This document shows, in pieces, positions 1 to 10,883 of a stretch of DNA of 64,000 nt. The notes under the pieces were generated by a model. The model was given only the letters and a program-made list of their open reading frames with translations. It did no database searches and was not told the DNA's origin. Every line of letters starts with the position of its first letter. The first letter of the stretch is position 1. Both the position numbers and the translations under genes were made by a program. Location of the stretch: NCBI GenBank assembly GCA_033557465.1, contig JAWIIG010000037.1, positions 1,984,001-2,048,000 of the forward strand. The letters are read 5' to 3'. The stretch comes from Ichthyophis bannanicus (taxonomy: Eukaryota > Chordata > Amphibia > Gymnophiona > Ichthyophiidae).

Positions 1-2048
1 GCGACGGGGGATGATCCAGGGGTTCTCGGTGGCACCCAGGGATCCGGAAGGGAGAGCATCCCGGACTCTGTTTTCGCGGAGCTGACCCTGCCCAGTTCTC
101 AGGTTGCTCCAAGGGAGGAGGTCACGACTCCTGTGGTTCGGCAAGAGGTTCCCCTGCAGGGGGAGGGAGGAGGAAAACAGCAAGACGGGCAGGAGCTGGA
201 GGCTGGGGGGTCGGCTCCCCCCCTCCGTACCTTTGCAGAGGCTCTGAAGGGGTCGGGCACCACTCCAGGGACGTCGGGTGAGGGTGGGGGGAGGGGAGGT
301 ATGCAGGGGAATGGTCCAGGAGGAGGGGAGGGAGGAGGAGGGGGAGGGGGAGGGTTTCAAAGGGGAGTAGGGGGTGAGGCCCGACGGCGCAATGTGGCGC
401 AGATCCGATGGGCTGGGGAGGGGTCCCCTCCAGCCAGGGAACAGGTCTTGAGGATGGTCCTTGGGCTGGGGTTTCTCCCAGGGGATCTCTATGCCTTTAT
501 CCACATGAACAACACCATTGAATATGATGTTAGTTTCATGTTGCGACGGGGGCTGGAGATTTTCTGGGACCGATACCAGCAGCAGAGGGGGCAGGGAGGG
601 TGGGCTGACTTTCGTGTTGTGCCTATCTCTCACCAGGGGACGGTACCTGTGACCATCCTCTCCAGGAATGAGTCGCTCCCAGGGCAGGACATCCAGTTTT
701 GGTTGTCGCGCCATGCGGTGCTTCTCGCACCCCTGGTTAAGGGCGCTGGGCCCCTAGGGGTGTGGGACGGGTCGTGGAAGGGCAGGATCCGTTTGCGTGA
801 GGTGGGAAACGTGGTGCAGCACGTGCCCTCGGCCGGTTTCCTCCTCGGTCGGGATCGCATCTTGTGCTATTACCCCGGGCAACCCGTGAGTGTCACCGCT
901 GTGGCTCGTTTCGCCATTTGAGCATGAACTGTCCCGAGCAGGTCTGCACCCGTTGTGGTGGACGGGGTCACGCTTCGGCCGGGTGTTTGCTCATTCGGTG
1001 TAACCTTTGCGGGGAGTTGGGCCACCCCTTTGCCCGCTGCCCCTCCGCATCACACAATGGACCGGGGGGGTTGCCGTCACTCCACCTCGGGCTCCTGTGC
1101 GGGAGGAGGCTGTAGAGGCCCCTCTCCCTCAGGAGGAGACCGGGGGCCCTAGTGCAGAGGAGTCCATCGAGCCGAGGGAGCCACCAGGGGGAGGGGATTC
1201 GGGTAGGAAGGAGGAGAAGAGGGTTGATGTGGTGGAGGGTGCTGTCGCACACAAGGATAGGGGGTTGCGGGTGGTGCCGCCTGCGGAATGGACTACCGTC
1301 TCTTCCAAGGGTGGCAAGTCCAAGAGGAAGAAAGAAACGGGAGACCTCCCCATTGTTGGAGTTAGAGCCCGTTTTGGACGTCAATCGTTTCGTCTTCTTG
1401 GCTACTGATGTGGCTGAGGCAGATGAGGGCTTGCCTGTGGAGGCAGGGCCTCCTGTGAGGCGTTCGGTGCGGTTAGCGGCGGAGGCAGCCCCTCTTCCTC
1501 AGCGGCGGCCTCAGAAGGTCCCGAGGGCACGCCGCAGTCAGGGTCCGCTTAAGAGCGTGGAAACTGGCTCCAGGCCTCCGGTAGTGGACCCGGAGAAGCT
1601 ACCGGGGCGGGTGAGGGAGGACAGGCGTTTGCCTCCGCAGTTGGGCGCTGGGCCTTCTCAGAAGCCCCCTGCTGACCCGGTCGCCCCGGCCTCCCCCGCC
1701 AGGGCGGGCACTGTGTTGTTGTCTCAGTCTCTGTCTGGGGAAGGGAAGGGGGAGGAGGCACCGGTGGTGGACCCCACGGAGGAGGTCATTCCTCCGACCC
1801 TGACCTGTCTCTGCCCCCTCGTTCCGTGGGGACTGGACTTGCCCTCGCGACAGCTTTGCCTGGTGGTCCCGAGGGCGCCAGCACCCGCTGGGGTGACTGG
1901 GTCGAAACAGGAGGAGGAGGAGATCCTCGAGGTGGTCGACGTGGACCGGGAGGAGTTACTTCAGCTTGCGGGCATCTCCTGTAAGCGGGATTCCGGGGAT
2001 CCCGGGGTTGGGGAGAAGAGGAGGAAGGGGTCAATACACAAGAAATAG
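1..2048 (+). pseudogene. LINE ORF1 (gag-like, triple zinc knuckle), frameshifted
   Basis: Encodes the nucleic-acid-binding ORF1 protein of the LINE, which would coat the element RNA. The first frame (133-921) is Gly-rich at its N terminus, then folded in character around 390-880. It ends in a segment resembling the pre-knuckle YPGQP motif. The knuckles lie in another frame at 888-1060: three consecutive C-x2-C-x4-H-x4-C units, CHRCG, CTRCG and CNLCG. One frameshift near 888-893 therefore separates the two parts. Downstream frames (1007-1408, then 1152-2048) are Pro/Glu/Arg-rich and low in complexity. The true start lies left of the window. Dead as written. Confidence 0.75.
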
Positions 2049-2049
2049 G

Positions 2050-5000
2050 TATGGCGTGCACTCCTGCATTCTCGTGTGCGCCACTATCAACGTGGCTAGC
2101 ATTTGACAGACCAGGCGCGGGCTGCGGCCTATGATTTTCTTTCTACGAGTGGGCTGGATGTCATTTTCTTGCAGGAGACCAGGCTCACCTCGCTCGCTAG
2201 TCTTCATCGGGCGAAACGAGAGTGGAGGTGGGGCCCTTCGTACTGGTCCCTTGCGGCACAGCCCTATGCAGGAGTGGCGGTTTTGTTCACGTCCAACCGA
2301 TTTCAGGTGCAGTACGTGTGGGAACTGGAGCAGGGCCGGTGCTTACTTTTAGATGGCTACTGCGGGCCCCATCGGTTTCGTTTCGTGGTGGTCTACGGCC
2401 CCCAGTCTAAGTTGGGGCGGAAGACCCTGTTTGGGGTTATCCGCCCCTACTTACACACCTCCCGTTTGGTGGTCCTTGCCGGGGATTTCAACACCACCAC
2501 CTTTTTGCAGGACCGAGGGGGGGAGCGTTGCCCACCCAGTTACGAGGGCTTCTTTTTGGCCGAGATGACTCGGACGGCTGACCTGGTGGATGTTTTCCAC
2601 CGGGCCTTTCCTAGGTCGCCGGGGTTCACCTACTACCATGGGACTTGCAGGAGTCGTATCGATCGGATATATGTGAGTGCCCGGGTGGAGTGTTCCCCTC
2701 CGCAGTTGCAGGCGGTTGACTTTTCGGACCACCGCGTCCTCTCTGTGTCCTTCCTGGCCAACCACGAGGAGCTCAGCAGGGGTCCTGGCCTGTGGAGACT
2801 GAATGTGCAGTTGTTGGCAACATCAGAGGTGGTCCAGGAGTTCTTGGCCTTTCTCGCAGACCAGGAGACCCTGCTGAGTGTTTTTCCTTCCCGTGGCGCC
2901 TGGTGGGATGAGGTGAAGACGCGTGCCCGACAACTCTTCCGTTCTCGGGGTACCTCCATGGCTCGATCCCGCTACCTCACCTACACTGTCCTCCGGAGGT
3001 CGCTGGATCGTTTGGTATCCCGAGGGGCAGCGCGGGAGGAGGTCGAAGAGGTGCGTGTCCAGCTCCGTGGCCTGCTTTACGATCGCCATGCCTCCCTATG
3101 CTTCGAGGGGGCGGCCGGTGGGGGCGCCACTCCAGACCCTTTCCGGACTTGCAGGGAGAGGGTTCAGCGTCGGGAGGTCATGGCCCTGCGGGGCGAGGAC
3201 GGTACCATTCATACCTCCCAGGAGGACCTTTTGCGGATGGTGGGGGAATACTTTTCGGACCTGTTTGGGGATCGCCCCGTGGACCTCACCCATATCCGAA
3301 CGTACCTGGGCCTTCCCCCGGTGTATTCGGCTGTGGTCCAGGCACAGGTCGATGCACTCGCTGCTCCGATTCAGCAGGTGGAGGTGGAGAGGGCGATTCG
3401 TGCCATGCCGTTGGGGAAGGTGCCTGGGCGCGATGGGCTCCCTGTGGAGTTCTATCGCACTTTCATCGCCCAGCTGGCCCCCTTCCTGACCTCCCTGTTT
3501 CAGGAGATCATGGACACGGGGTATCTCCCGCGGTCATTTCGCGAGTCTGTCCTGCTGCTGCTCTCCAAGGGGAAGGACGATAGCTCCTTGGACTTCTGGC
3601 GGCCGCTCTCTCTTCTGAACGCGGACCGGAAGATCCTGGCCAAGTGTTTGGCCAACCGACTGGTGGAGGTGTCGGGCGATTTGCTGTCCCCTACCCAGTA
3701 TTGTTCCGTTCGGGGGAGAGGGGTTCTGGACGCAGTCGCCACAGTCCGGGAGATGGTGGAAAGAGGCCGGTCGCTCCAACGGGACCACTGGTTGGTCTCC
3801 TTGGATCAGTCCAAGGCCTTTGATCGAGTCAGTCACCGGTACCTGTGGGTGGTGCTCCAGCACTTCGGCCTCCCCGCAGGTTTCCTCTTCGTCGTGCAGG
3901 CGCTGTACCGAGGGGGGGTGAGCTTCCCGTTTATTAACGGGTGGCTCGGACGGCCGTTTGGTGTCGCCTCGGGGGTGCGGCAGGGGTGCCCTTTGAGCCC
4001 CCTGCTGTATGTTTTCTCCCTCGACCCCTTCCTCCGGAGATTGTCCTCAGGTGGGTTGCGGGGCCTGGAGGCGCCTGGTGCGCCCCCGGTGTCCGTCGTT
4101 GCCTACGCTGACGACATCTCAGTTTACGTGGACGGCACTGAAGGGGTAGAGGCCCTGCGGGAGGCCGTAGAGGAGTACTCGGAGGTAGCCCACTCTGTTG
4201 TCAACCACAGCAAGTGCCAGACGCTGTGGTTGGGCCCCTCGGAGGCCTCCCCGCCTTCCTGCGCCCCTTTCCTCCTCCCGTGGGGGAGGTCCGCGTTTTG
4301 GGCCTCGTCTTCGGTCGGGTCGGAGAGGACTGTGCGGAGTCCAATTGGGACCGTTGTCTCGAGACTGCACGGTGTCGGGTGCTGCGGTGGAGGGGGTGGA
4401 GGTGTACGTACGAGGAGAAGATCAAACTCCTCGGGACGTTTCTGCTTCCTCTCTTTCTGCACGTGGCCACGGTCTTCGTCCTTCCGTTGTCCCGTCAGGC
4501 GTCTGTCTGTGCCGTCTTTTTCTGCTTTCTGTGGGGTAACCGCCTGAACCCTGTCCAGCGCAATATAGTCTGCCTGGATCGGGCAGAGGGTGGTTTGGGT
4601 ATGTTGCACCCCCTTGTCTTCCTGTCAGTCTTGTCTATGGCGTTTCACATAGGTAGGATGAGGGAAGGGGGAGGGGTCTGGTGGGTGGCCTCCTATCGGG
4701 AATGGTTCTCCCGCTTCTGGGAGCAGTGGGAGGGGGCGTCCTCGGTCCCACGTGTGCGCCGGAGAGGGGAACAGGCCCCATCGTACGTATTTGTGATGGT
4801 GGGGCTCATACGGAGGTGGGGGGTGACCGACCCGCTCGCCCAGTCCTTGGGGCGGAAAGGATTATACCGGATGGTACTCACCTCTCACTATCAACCACGG
4901 TGGGCCCTGCGGGACTGTCCGGCGGATGTGATGCAGCGGGGCCTTCGGCTGTTGAACTCCCCTCGGCTACCGAAGAAGGTTCGGGATGTAGCCTGGTTGT

Positions 5001-5453
5001 CTTTCCACGGGCGTTTGTACGTGAGGGACAACCTCAAGTACAGGTCACAGGCCGAGCGGGTCTGTCCGAGGGGCCGGGTGTGAGGGGCAGGCAGAGACCA
5101 TGGACCATTTCCTCCGGCAGTGCCCCTTCAACGTGGAGGCCTGCCGGTTGGTGTCCGCCGCCCTTCACCTGCGCGACCTTTCCCTCCTCACGTATGCGGA
5201 GTGGGTGTACGGGGCCTGGTCCTTTCCTCTAAGGCAGGACTCCGGGACCCTCTACCTTGTCACGGCCGTAGTACGCTACCACCTGTGGCATGCGCGCTGT
5301 CATGTCTCGACCCGGGGGTTGGTCCTGCCCCTCGACGAGGTGGTGCGGGACATTCTGGAGGAAGTGTCCAGCATGGCGCAACGCGAAAGGCGGGTGGTGG
5401 AGGTCCATCGTTGGGAGCGTCTGTGGCGTCACCTCACCCTCCGCCCCCCATGA
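2050..5453 (+). pseudogene. LINE ORF2: endonuclease-reverse transcriptase, frameshifted
   Basis: The enzyme that nicks the target and copies the LINE RNA. The endonuclease is seen from about 2090 to 2760 with QETR, the GDFN catalytic block and a terminal SDHR. Reverse transcriptase follows, with GRDGLP, the SKAFDRVSH block, RQGCPLSPLL and the YADD active site near 4105. Breaks: one base out near 2100, another near 4280 (the frame moves to the 4214-5083 reading) and a third near 5080 before the DHFLRQC segment at 5100-5453, which belongs to the C-terminal Cys/His motif. Catalytic motifs are intact, so the decay is mostly indels and fairly recent. Confidence 0.85.
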
Positions 5454-6465
5454 GGGGGAGGGGTTCCTTGGGTTTATTGTCCCAGTAGGGCTCTGAGGTT
5501 TGTTTTGTTTCACTAGGGGAGGGGTGTGGCAGGAGGGGTTGGGTTCCCTTCCCTGGGGTTTGGTTCTGAGTGTAGCTTTGGGGTTGTTTTTCTCCCGGGG
5601 GGGGGGTGGGCTGGATAATCCCGCTTCAGGGGTGAGACCGTTTGTCCGCTCACCCTTTCCTTTTCGAGGGGGCTATCCCAAGTGTTTTTGTTGTTGTTGG
5701 TAGTGATTTTTGTATGTCCTTTTTCTGTCCTGCGCATCCTGCTCCGCTGACTGACCGCAAGGCAGCACAGGGGTTCTGTTGCTTTTGCTTTTCCTTTTGT
5801 TCGCCTTTGAGTTGTATATTTATTTCTGCTTTGTTTTGGTGGGATTATGTTGGGGATGGGCCTGAGCTGCCCTTATGTTTTGTTGTTTGGGGGGTGGGGG
5901 TGGGAAGGCTTATTTTTCTTTGCTATGTTGGTTTCTGTGGGACGGACGGGGAGGGGGCAGGGGTTGGGGTGGAGGGAGGGGGAGCTGCTGCTCCCGCTGT
6001 AGGGGGATGGATTGGGACAGGGGACTTTGAGGGGGTTGGGGGGGGAGTCTGGCAGTTCCCTGCACAATGAAGGACTGCAAGAACATTTGGACTGCACGAA
6101 CATTTGGACTAGTGGGGACTGTTTGTGTGGGGGAGGGTCTCAGGGATTGTATGATGGACAAGGTATGGACTGGATTTCGGGTGTTCTTGCAGGGGGGGGT
6201 TGGGTCGGGTAAGGACAATGGACTGAGGGAGGGAGGGGACATGGACATTGTCGGGGTCGTTCGTGGGTTGTTGTTGGGAGGAGGGGCACGTGTGTTGATT
6301 GTTGAATATGGTGGTGGGTTTGGGGAGGTGGGTCACGGGGGGGGTGTGATACTTGTTTTGTGCTATGTCGGGGGGTGGGGGTTTTGGGGGGGTGTGGGAC
6401 TTGGTTGGGGTGAGTGTTTCTGCTTTTTGTATGTATTTTGTTGCTTGTTTAATAAACTCAAAATT
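5454..6465 (+). other. G-rich 3' UTR of the Tx1-clade LINE
   Basis: About 1 kb without a believable gene. The plus strand has many runs of three or more G, especially 5590-5620 and 5880-6410, in T/G-rich context, and ends with AATAAA and a short A-rich stretch. L1-type LINEs often have G-rich 3' UTRs. Clustered G runs could form G-quadruplexes in the RNA; that is inference from base composition. Confidence 0.6.
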
Positions 6466-6473
6466 TCCATCCT

Positions 6474-6925
6474 TTGGTAGTTCAGAAGATTTTCCTGAAA
6501 TGGGGACTTCCATCCATAGATCTCTTTGCCAGTCCACTGAACAAACAGCTGCCAAAGTTCTGCTCCAGGCAACCACATCCTCTGCGGATAGCAGCAGATG
6601 CTTTTCTGATTCCCTGGTCTCCGGGCCTCCTGTATGCATTTCCTCCCACGCTCTTGGTGGCCTGAACCCTCTTCAAAATTCTTCAGGACAAGGCCTCGGT
6701 CCTGCTGGTGGCTTCCAGGTGGCCGAGACAGCCTTGGTTTCCACTTCTGCTTCAGCTGGCAGTGGATCCCCCACTGCCTCTGGGGTTGCAACCCGACCTT
6801 CTCTCTCAGGATCAGGATTCCCTTCTGCACCCCAATCTCAAAGCTCTCAATTTGATGGCCTGGAGCCTGCAAGGGTAGTTTTGGCTCCCTGGGGCCTACC
6901 TCAGGAAGTTGAGGAGTTGTCCTAG
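6474..6925 (+). pseudogene. DIRS reverse transcriptase/RNase H C-terminal tail
   Basis: In the frame starting at 6474 the motif IDLFAS, then an aromatic-rich stretch ending LLYAFPP, matches the end of the DIRS RT-RNase H protein. RT catalytic motifs are absent because everything upstream is cut off by the LINE. The frame is lost near 6600-6700, and a frameshift near 6920 separates it from the recombinase. Non-functional fragment. Confidence 0.75.
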
Positions 6926-6951
6926 CCTCTAGGAAACAGTCCACCAGGAAA

Positions 6952-7914
6952 ACCTATGCTCTGAAATGGAAAAGGTTTTCTGTGTGGTGTCAGCTACATA
7001 CAGAAGATCCTTTCTCCTGTACTGTACCAGTAGTGCTTCAGTACTTACTGCACTTATTAAATCAGGGACTTAAGTCCAATTCTGTTCGGGTCCACCTCTC
7101 AGCTCTAGCAGCTCACCACTCACTGGTGGAAGGACATTCTCTGTCGGTTCACCCCTTGGTGTCCCGGTTTCTCAGAGGCTTGCTTTTGCTCAAGCCTCCA
7201 ATCCGTCCTCCTGCTCCTGAGTGGGAGTTGAATGTGGTCTTGCAGCAACTGACTTGCCCACCTTTTGAGCCGATGGCTACTTGCCCTCTACGCTTCCTGT
7301 CCTGGAAGACACTCTTCTTGATAGCCCTAACCTCGGCCAGGCGAGTGAGTGAGCTTCAGGCCCTGGTCTGTGACAGACCTTACACACGCTTCTATAGGAA
7401 CAGGGTAGTCCTTAGGACTCATCCAAAGTTCCTCCCAAAAGTTGTCTTCTCCTTCCACCTTAACCAAGAGGTGGTTCTTCCAACATTTTTCCCTAGGCCT
7501 CATTCAAGCCAGGCTGAAGCAGTCCTGCATACCCTGGTCTGTAGGAGGGCCTTATCCTTCTACCTTGACCGTACGCAGGGGTATAGAAGGGCTACTCAGC
7601 TCTTCCTATCTTTTGACCCTAATAATTTGGGGTTAGCTGTGTCCAAGCGTACCTTGTCCACCTGGGTAGCTGACTGTATCTCCTGGGCTTACAGGGCGGC
7701 TGACCTTCCTTTGCAGGGTCGGGTCACGGCCCATTGTGTCAGGGCAATGGCTGCCTCAGTGGCTCACCTCTGCTCTGTACCGTTGGTGGACATCTGCAGG
7801 GCTGCAACTTGGTCCTCAAGCCAGACTTTTGCGGCCCATTACTGTCTGGAGAGGGAGTCCCGTAGGGACAGTGCTTTTGGCCAGGCAGTACTCCGGAATC
7901 TCTTTGAGGTTTAG
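6952..7914 (+). CDS. DIRS tyrosine recombinase (YR)
   Basis: An integrase of the lambda/Cre type that would join the DIRS circle to the target. The frame is open for about 320 codons without a stop. The N-terminal core-binding part starts with ALKWKRF just upstream of 6982. The catalytic domain shows the first Arg in TSARRVSEL (about 7335), the H-x-x-R box in AHCVRAMAAS (about 7730) and the nucleophile Tyr in AAHYCLE (about 7840). All key residues are present, so this recombinase may be chemically intact even though its element is broken. The beginning is uncertain: no ATG in good context is seen, and in intact DIRS elements this ORF overlaps RT. Confidence 0.85.
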   Translation, partial: TYALKWKRFSVWCQLHTEDPFSCTVPVVLQYLLHLLNQGLKSNSVRVHLSALAAHHSLVEGHSLSVHPLVSRFLRGLLLLKPPIRPPAPEWELNVVLQQLTCPPFEPMATCPLRFLSWKTLFLIALTSARRVSELQALVCDRPYTRFYRNRVVLRTHPKFLPKVVFSFHLNQEVVLPTFFPRPHSSQAEAVLHTLVCRRALSFYLDRTQGYRRATQLFLSFDPNNLGLAVSKRTLSTWVADCISWAYRAADLPLQGRVTAHCVRAMAASVAHLCSVPLVDICRAATWSSSQTFAAHYCLERESRRDSAFGQAVLRNLFEV

Positions 7915-8056
7915 GCAACTCCTGCCCTCCAGCCCTCCGTTTGGCTACCGGTGGAGGTTCTGTCAGTGAAAAGCCTTTCTTTGATGCTGGGACTAGAGGG
8001 AGTTCTCTTGTTCAGCCTGGGTTCCTTGGTAGCCCAGAGCTAGGGAGTCACCCATA

Positions 8057-8413
8057 TGTGAGGACTGACTTCCTGCTTGGTCCTGGAGAAAGAGTAGTTA
8101 CTCACCTGTAACAGGTGTTCTCCAGGAGCAGCAGGAATCAGTCCTCACAACCCTCCCTCCTCCCCTGGGAGTTGCAGTTGTATATAGTTTATTTTTACAT
8201 TTTTGTGTGCTGTTTTTAGCTATGTCATTTGACTGAGCAAGATGGCACCTTTAGGCAGGAAGGGAACCGCGCATGAGTGCCTGCATTCCCAAAGGCTTTC
8301 TTGGAAAGCTGGGGAAATGCTCCGCAAGGTCTCCATCGACGTCGATGTCACCCATATGTGAGGACTGATTCCTGCTGCTCCTGGAGAACACCTGTTAGAG
8401 GTGAGTAACTACT
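8057..8413 (+). repeat. DIRS internal complementary region and right inverted terminal repeat
   Basis: The segment 8093-8147 (beginning GTAGTTACTCACCTGTAACA) is the reverse complement of 8346-8413 (ending CACCTGTTAGAGGTGAGTAA). A second, poorer copy of the outer repeat sits at 8050-8092. Such a pair, one internal and one terminal, downstream of YR is diagnostic for DIRS1-type elements and serves as template for closing the circle. The same arrangement recurs at 61090-61441 and, inverted, at 27677-28261. Confidence 0.8.
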
Positions 8414-8429
8414 CTTTTTATAATTTCCG

Positions 8430-8660
8430 CAAATTAATCCTGAATCTATCCTCTTTCATCATCATCCTATGCACCCTCATTGCTGAGTTTTCTTTCATAT
8501 GAAAGAGGCTCTCTTCCTATACATTTGACCCTACTTTATGAAGGAGTAAACAACCGTTTACCAGTTCCACTCCACTCATTATTTTATAGACCTCTGTCTT
8601 ATCTCCCCTCAGCCATCTTTTTTACAAGCTAAAGAGCCCTCACATTTCCTCATAGGCTTA
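8430..8660 (-). mobile_element. CR1 LINE fragment, minus strand
   Basis: Read on the minus strand it matches the end of CR1 ORF2 and the start of its 3' region. The wording is close to the better CR1 copy at 57600-57800 (the ATAGACxTCTxTCxTATCTCCCCTCAGCC block), with many substitutions. Only about 230 bp is present. It abuts the next CR1 fragment, which runs the other way. Confidence 0.7.
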
Positions 8661-8663
8661 AAA

Positions 8664-9095
8664 GGTTAGGTTCTTCAACTTGGAAAGGAGATGGCTGAGG
8701 GAAGAAATGATAGAGGTATATAAATTAATGGATAGAGTAGACTGGGCAAACATAGATAGCTTGTTAACTCCATCAAAACATAGAAAGACTAGGGGACATG
8801 CAATAAAGCAACAATACAACCCATTTAAGACTAATAAAAGAAAATATTTGTCACTCAAACCATAATCAAATTTTGGAATTTGTTATCGAAGGATATAGTA
8901 AAAGCTGTTATTGTCACTAGGTTTAAAAAAGGTTTGGGCAAATTCCTGGAGGAAAGGTCCATAAACCATTAAAGAGGATCCAGGAAATCCACTGCTTACC
9001 GCTGGACAAGCAGTGTGGAACCTATGTACCTTTTGGGAACTTGTGACCTTCGTCTGACCCAGTATGCCATTTCTTATCTTCTTATGTTCTTCAAA
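8664..9095 (+). mobile_element. CR1 LINE 3' fragment, plus strand
   Basis: Encodes the last 60 residues of CR1 ORF2 (8680-8865; REEMIEVYKLMDRVD, KTRGHAIK, NKRKYLS), homologous to the C terminus of the CR1 at 57550. The typical 3' UTR follows, ending with CAGTATGCCATTTCTTATCTTC and TTATGTTCTT. It is 5'-truncated, as most CR1 copies are. Confidence 0.8.
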
Positions 9096-9379
9096 TTCAC
9101 TAACTCATCTTTCTGCACATTTAAAGATATTCCTTTGATCCCTCGGACCCCCAAATACCCTTCCTTTACTGTTCCTTCCCCTCTCTAACCCCCATGATCC
9201 CTTAAGCCCAATCATACTAGCATTCCTGGTGACCCAGTTACTTGCAGCAACAAAGACTATGTTCTGTGGCCTTTATATGTGCCCTCAAAGGTTTGTAAAT
9301 TTTCAATACCATGTTCAAAGGCATAAGTGCATCACTCCCTAGTGTTTGGGAATTAAAACCAAAACTTTAAATCTAATCC
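9096..9379. other. No feature recognised
   Basis: AT-rich sequence with no ORF, repeat or signal that I can name. It may continue the old LINE fragment at 9380-9473 on the minus strand, but the reading is full of stops. Confidence 0.4.
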
Positions 9380-9473
9380 TCCAGAAGTTAATGCAAGGCC
9401 TGAAGTGGTGAAGTGATGTGCTGTTATATTCTGCACCTTCTGCAGTGCTACTGTATCAGAAAGGTCTAAGTAC
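9380..9473 (-). mobile_element. Old LINE fragment (L2/CR1-like RT), downstream half
   Basis: Read on the minus strand from the GTAC duplication, the frame gives LYLDLSDTVALQKVQN. This resembles the conserved stretch after the YCNSLY motif in L2- and CR1-type reverse transcriptases. It joins in frame with 10884-10954 if the solo LTR is removed. Confidence 0.6.
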
Positions 9474-10883
9474 TGCGGCGCTCCTGCCCGGCCTTGGGGC
9501 TAAAGACAGGAGCGGCGGTCTGATGCTTCGTGAGGAAGGAGAGTAACCTGTATCCAGGGAATGCTGGGTATTGTAGTTCCTGCTCCTCTCGCTCCGAAAT
9601 AAAGAGTTGTAGTTATGGGGTTTCCAGTATTTTATTATAGTAAAGGATATTGTTCCATCACATGGCAAATAAATGCAAACAAAATAGGTGCTTCAAATGC
9701 TAACAGGAAAACTTAGGATAAAGGCAACTTAAAGTATAACTGCTTCTTTTCACTTCTAAGCAAATTACTCACTTTGCCCCAAGAGGTCAGTTAGATTCAC
9801 TGCAGCCTCTTTCAGCCACTGTTACCTTCACAGTGCTGGGGAAAATCAGGTGCACATAATTAGAGCTTTCTCAGCAAGGCAATACAACAGCTCCGTAGCA
9901 TTCAATTCACATACGGTAAAAAGCAGTTTCCTTCAGCTTGGCATCTCTACACAGCAGACCGTGCAATCCATGCTCTCACAATCTGGTAAGTCTGTATTAT
10001 CTTGTGTTAATTCTTCAAGCTGTATGGAATTACTGGCTTCTGGTAACACTGGCTGTCTTCTAGCTTGCAACTCTAAAAACTGCTTAAAACTCTGTAGGAG
10101 CAATTCAGCCTGCTGTTTGGGAGGTAGGGAATTGCTATCAGCTATACAACTTCCCTCTGGCTTAAGGCTGTTTATTTTCTCCTCTCTTAGATTAATTGTA
10201 TCAGAGTAACTGCTAGTCTCTTTTGCTAATGTTTCACACACAGGAGAGTTAGCTTTACGTTCAGCCTGGAAACTTTGTGGCAATTCACTTACTTGTTGCC
10301 ATGCCGTTCTGACTTCAGATGGCTCCAATGTTCTCCAGCTGTTAGAATGTTTGTTGCTCTCTGGCTCAAACGGTACTTCATAGAATGATTGTTTTCTTTC
10401 TTGTGCCTGCCTTGAAGGCTTCCTTTCCCAGGGCTGTGCCTTCCAATGGTTATCTAATTCAGGGCTAGGTCCTCTCTCCTTGGGACTTCTACTCACTGCC
10501 TCTGAATAGAACTTTGCAGGTTTCTTTCCAATGCCAGGTTCCCAAGTATCAGCATACTGTTTTCTGGACTTCCAATCATTCTTCCTCTTCTCCTTCTTTC
10601 TTCTCTCCTTCTCCTCATTCCTCTCAATCCCATTCCTAATCTCATTCCGACTAGCAAAGCCATGCTCTGGTTTAAAACCACGTTCTCTCCTGGACACGCC
10701 CCTTCCCAGGACAGGGTGTGCCCAATCAGGACTGCAGGACTCCTCCCCTGGGCTGGTCTCCATGCTCAGCTCTGTGGAATAGAGTCTCTCTTTCTTCCTT
10801 GGTTTCTCAAACAGGCATAAATCCTGCTGAACCTCAGGATTTCCATCCGTTTCCATAGGCTCAGGAGGGCGCTGTTCACCACA
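9474..10883 (-). mobile_element. Solo LTR C of the SCAN-capsid Ty3/gypsy family
   Basis: A 1410-bp LTR with TG...CA ends (minus strand TGTGGTGAAC ... CGCCGCA) between direct GTAC copies at 9470-9473 and 10884-10887. The duplication is exact, and removing the LTR restores a LINE reading frame across it. No internal retrotransposon sequence is attached, so it is a solo LTR left by LTR-LTR recombination. It has the same layout as the LTRs of A and B: a long ORF starting near the LTR start, then about 460 bp with an AATAAA-type signal. Confidence 0.85.
9933..10856 (-). CDS. ORF X of solo LTR C: charged LTR-encoded protein, 307 aa
   Basis: An intact ORF inside the solo LTR. The ATG lies at LTR base 28 and the frame is open back to LTR base 1. 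No known domain is recognised. The protein is rich in Lys, Arg, Glu and Ser. A strongly basic Arg/Glu/Lys segment lies near residues 85-105, several Ser-Pro pairs follow, and the end is acidic with a D-C-E-S-M-D-C-T motif. No signal peptide or membrane segment is visible, so it is not envelope-like. Position, length, charge and the final MDC(S/T) motif are shared with the LTR ORFs of A and B. It could bind nucleic acid; that is inference from charge only. Confidence 0.6.
   Translation of the reverse strand: METDGNPEVQQDLCLFEKPRKKERLYSTELSMETSPGEESCSPDWAHPVLGRGVSRRERGFKPEHGFASRNEIRNGIERNEEKERRKKEKRKNDWKSRKQYADTWEPGIGKKPAKFYSEAVSRSPKERGPSPELDNHWKAQPWERKPSRQAQERKQSFYEVPFEPESNKHSNSWRTLEPSEVRTAWQQVSELPQSFQAERKANSPVCETLAKETSSYSDTINLREEKINSLKPEGSCIADSNSLPPKQQAELLLQSFKQFLELQARRQPVLPEASNSIQLEELTQDNTDLPDCESMDCTVCCVEMPS

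Larger units (their letters stand above)
1..6465 (+). mobile_element. Tx1-clade (L1 superfamily) LINE, 5' end outside window
   Basis: A non-LTR retrotransposon whose ORF1 has three CCHC knuckles and whose ORF2 has an APE-type endonuclease followed by reverse transcriptase and a C-terminal Cys/His segment. This layout and the ORF1 knuckle array fit the Tx1 clade known from amphibians and fish. The coding part is GC-rich, unlike the AT-rich elements to its right. The 3' end is placed just after an AATAAA at about 6450, where DIRS RNase H coding sequence resumes, so the LINE lies inside a DIRS element. Several frameshifts break both ORFs. The target site cannot be checked because the left junction is outside the window. 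Confidence 0.85.
6466..8413 (+). mobile_element. DIRS-like element, 3' half (RNase H tail, YR, terminal repeats)
   Basis: Starts in mid-ORF directly after the LINE, in the C-terminal RNase H region, and continues through a tyrosine recombinase to the split terminal repeats typical of DIRS1-like elements. These have no LTRs or target duplications and use circular junctions. The missing 5' half is expected left of the window, because the LINE appears inserted here. The right end is set where the inverted terminal repeat stops, after GTGAGTAACTACT. Confidence 0.85.
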
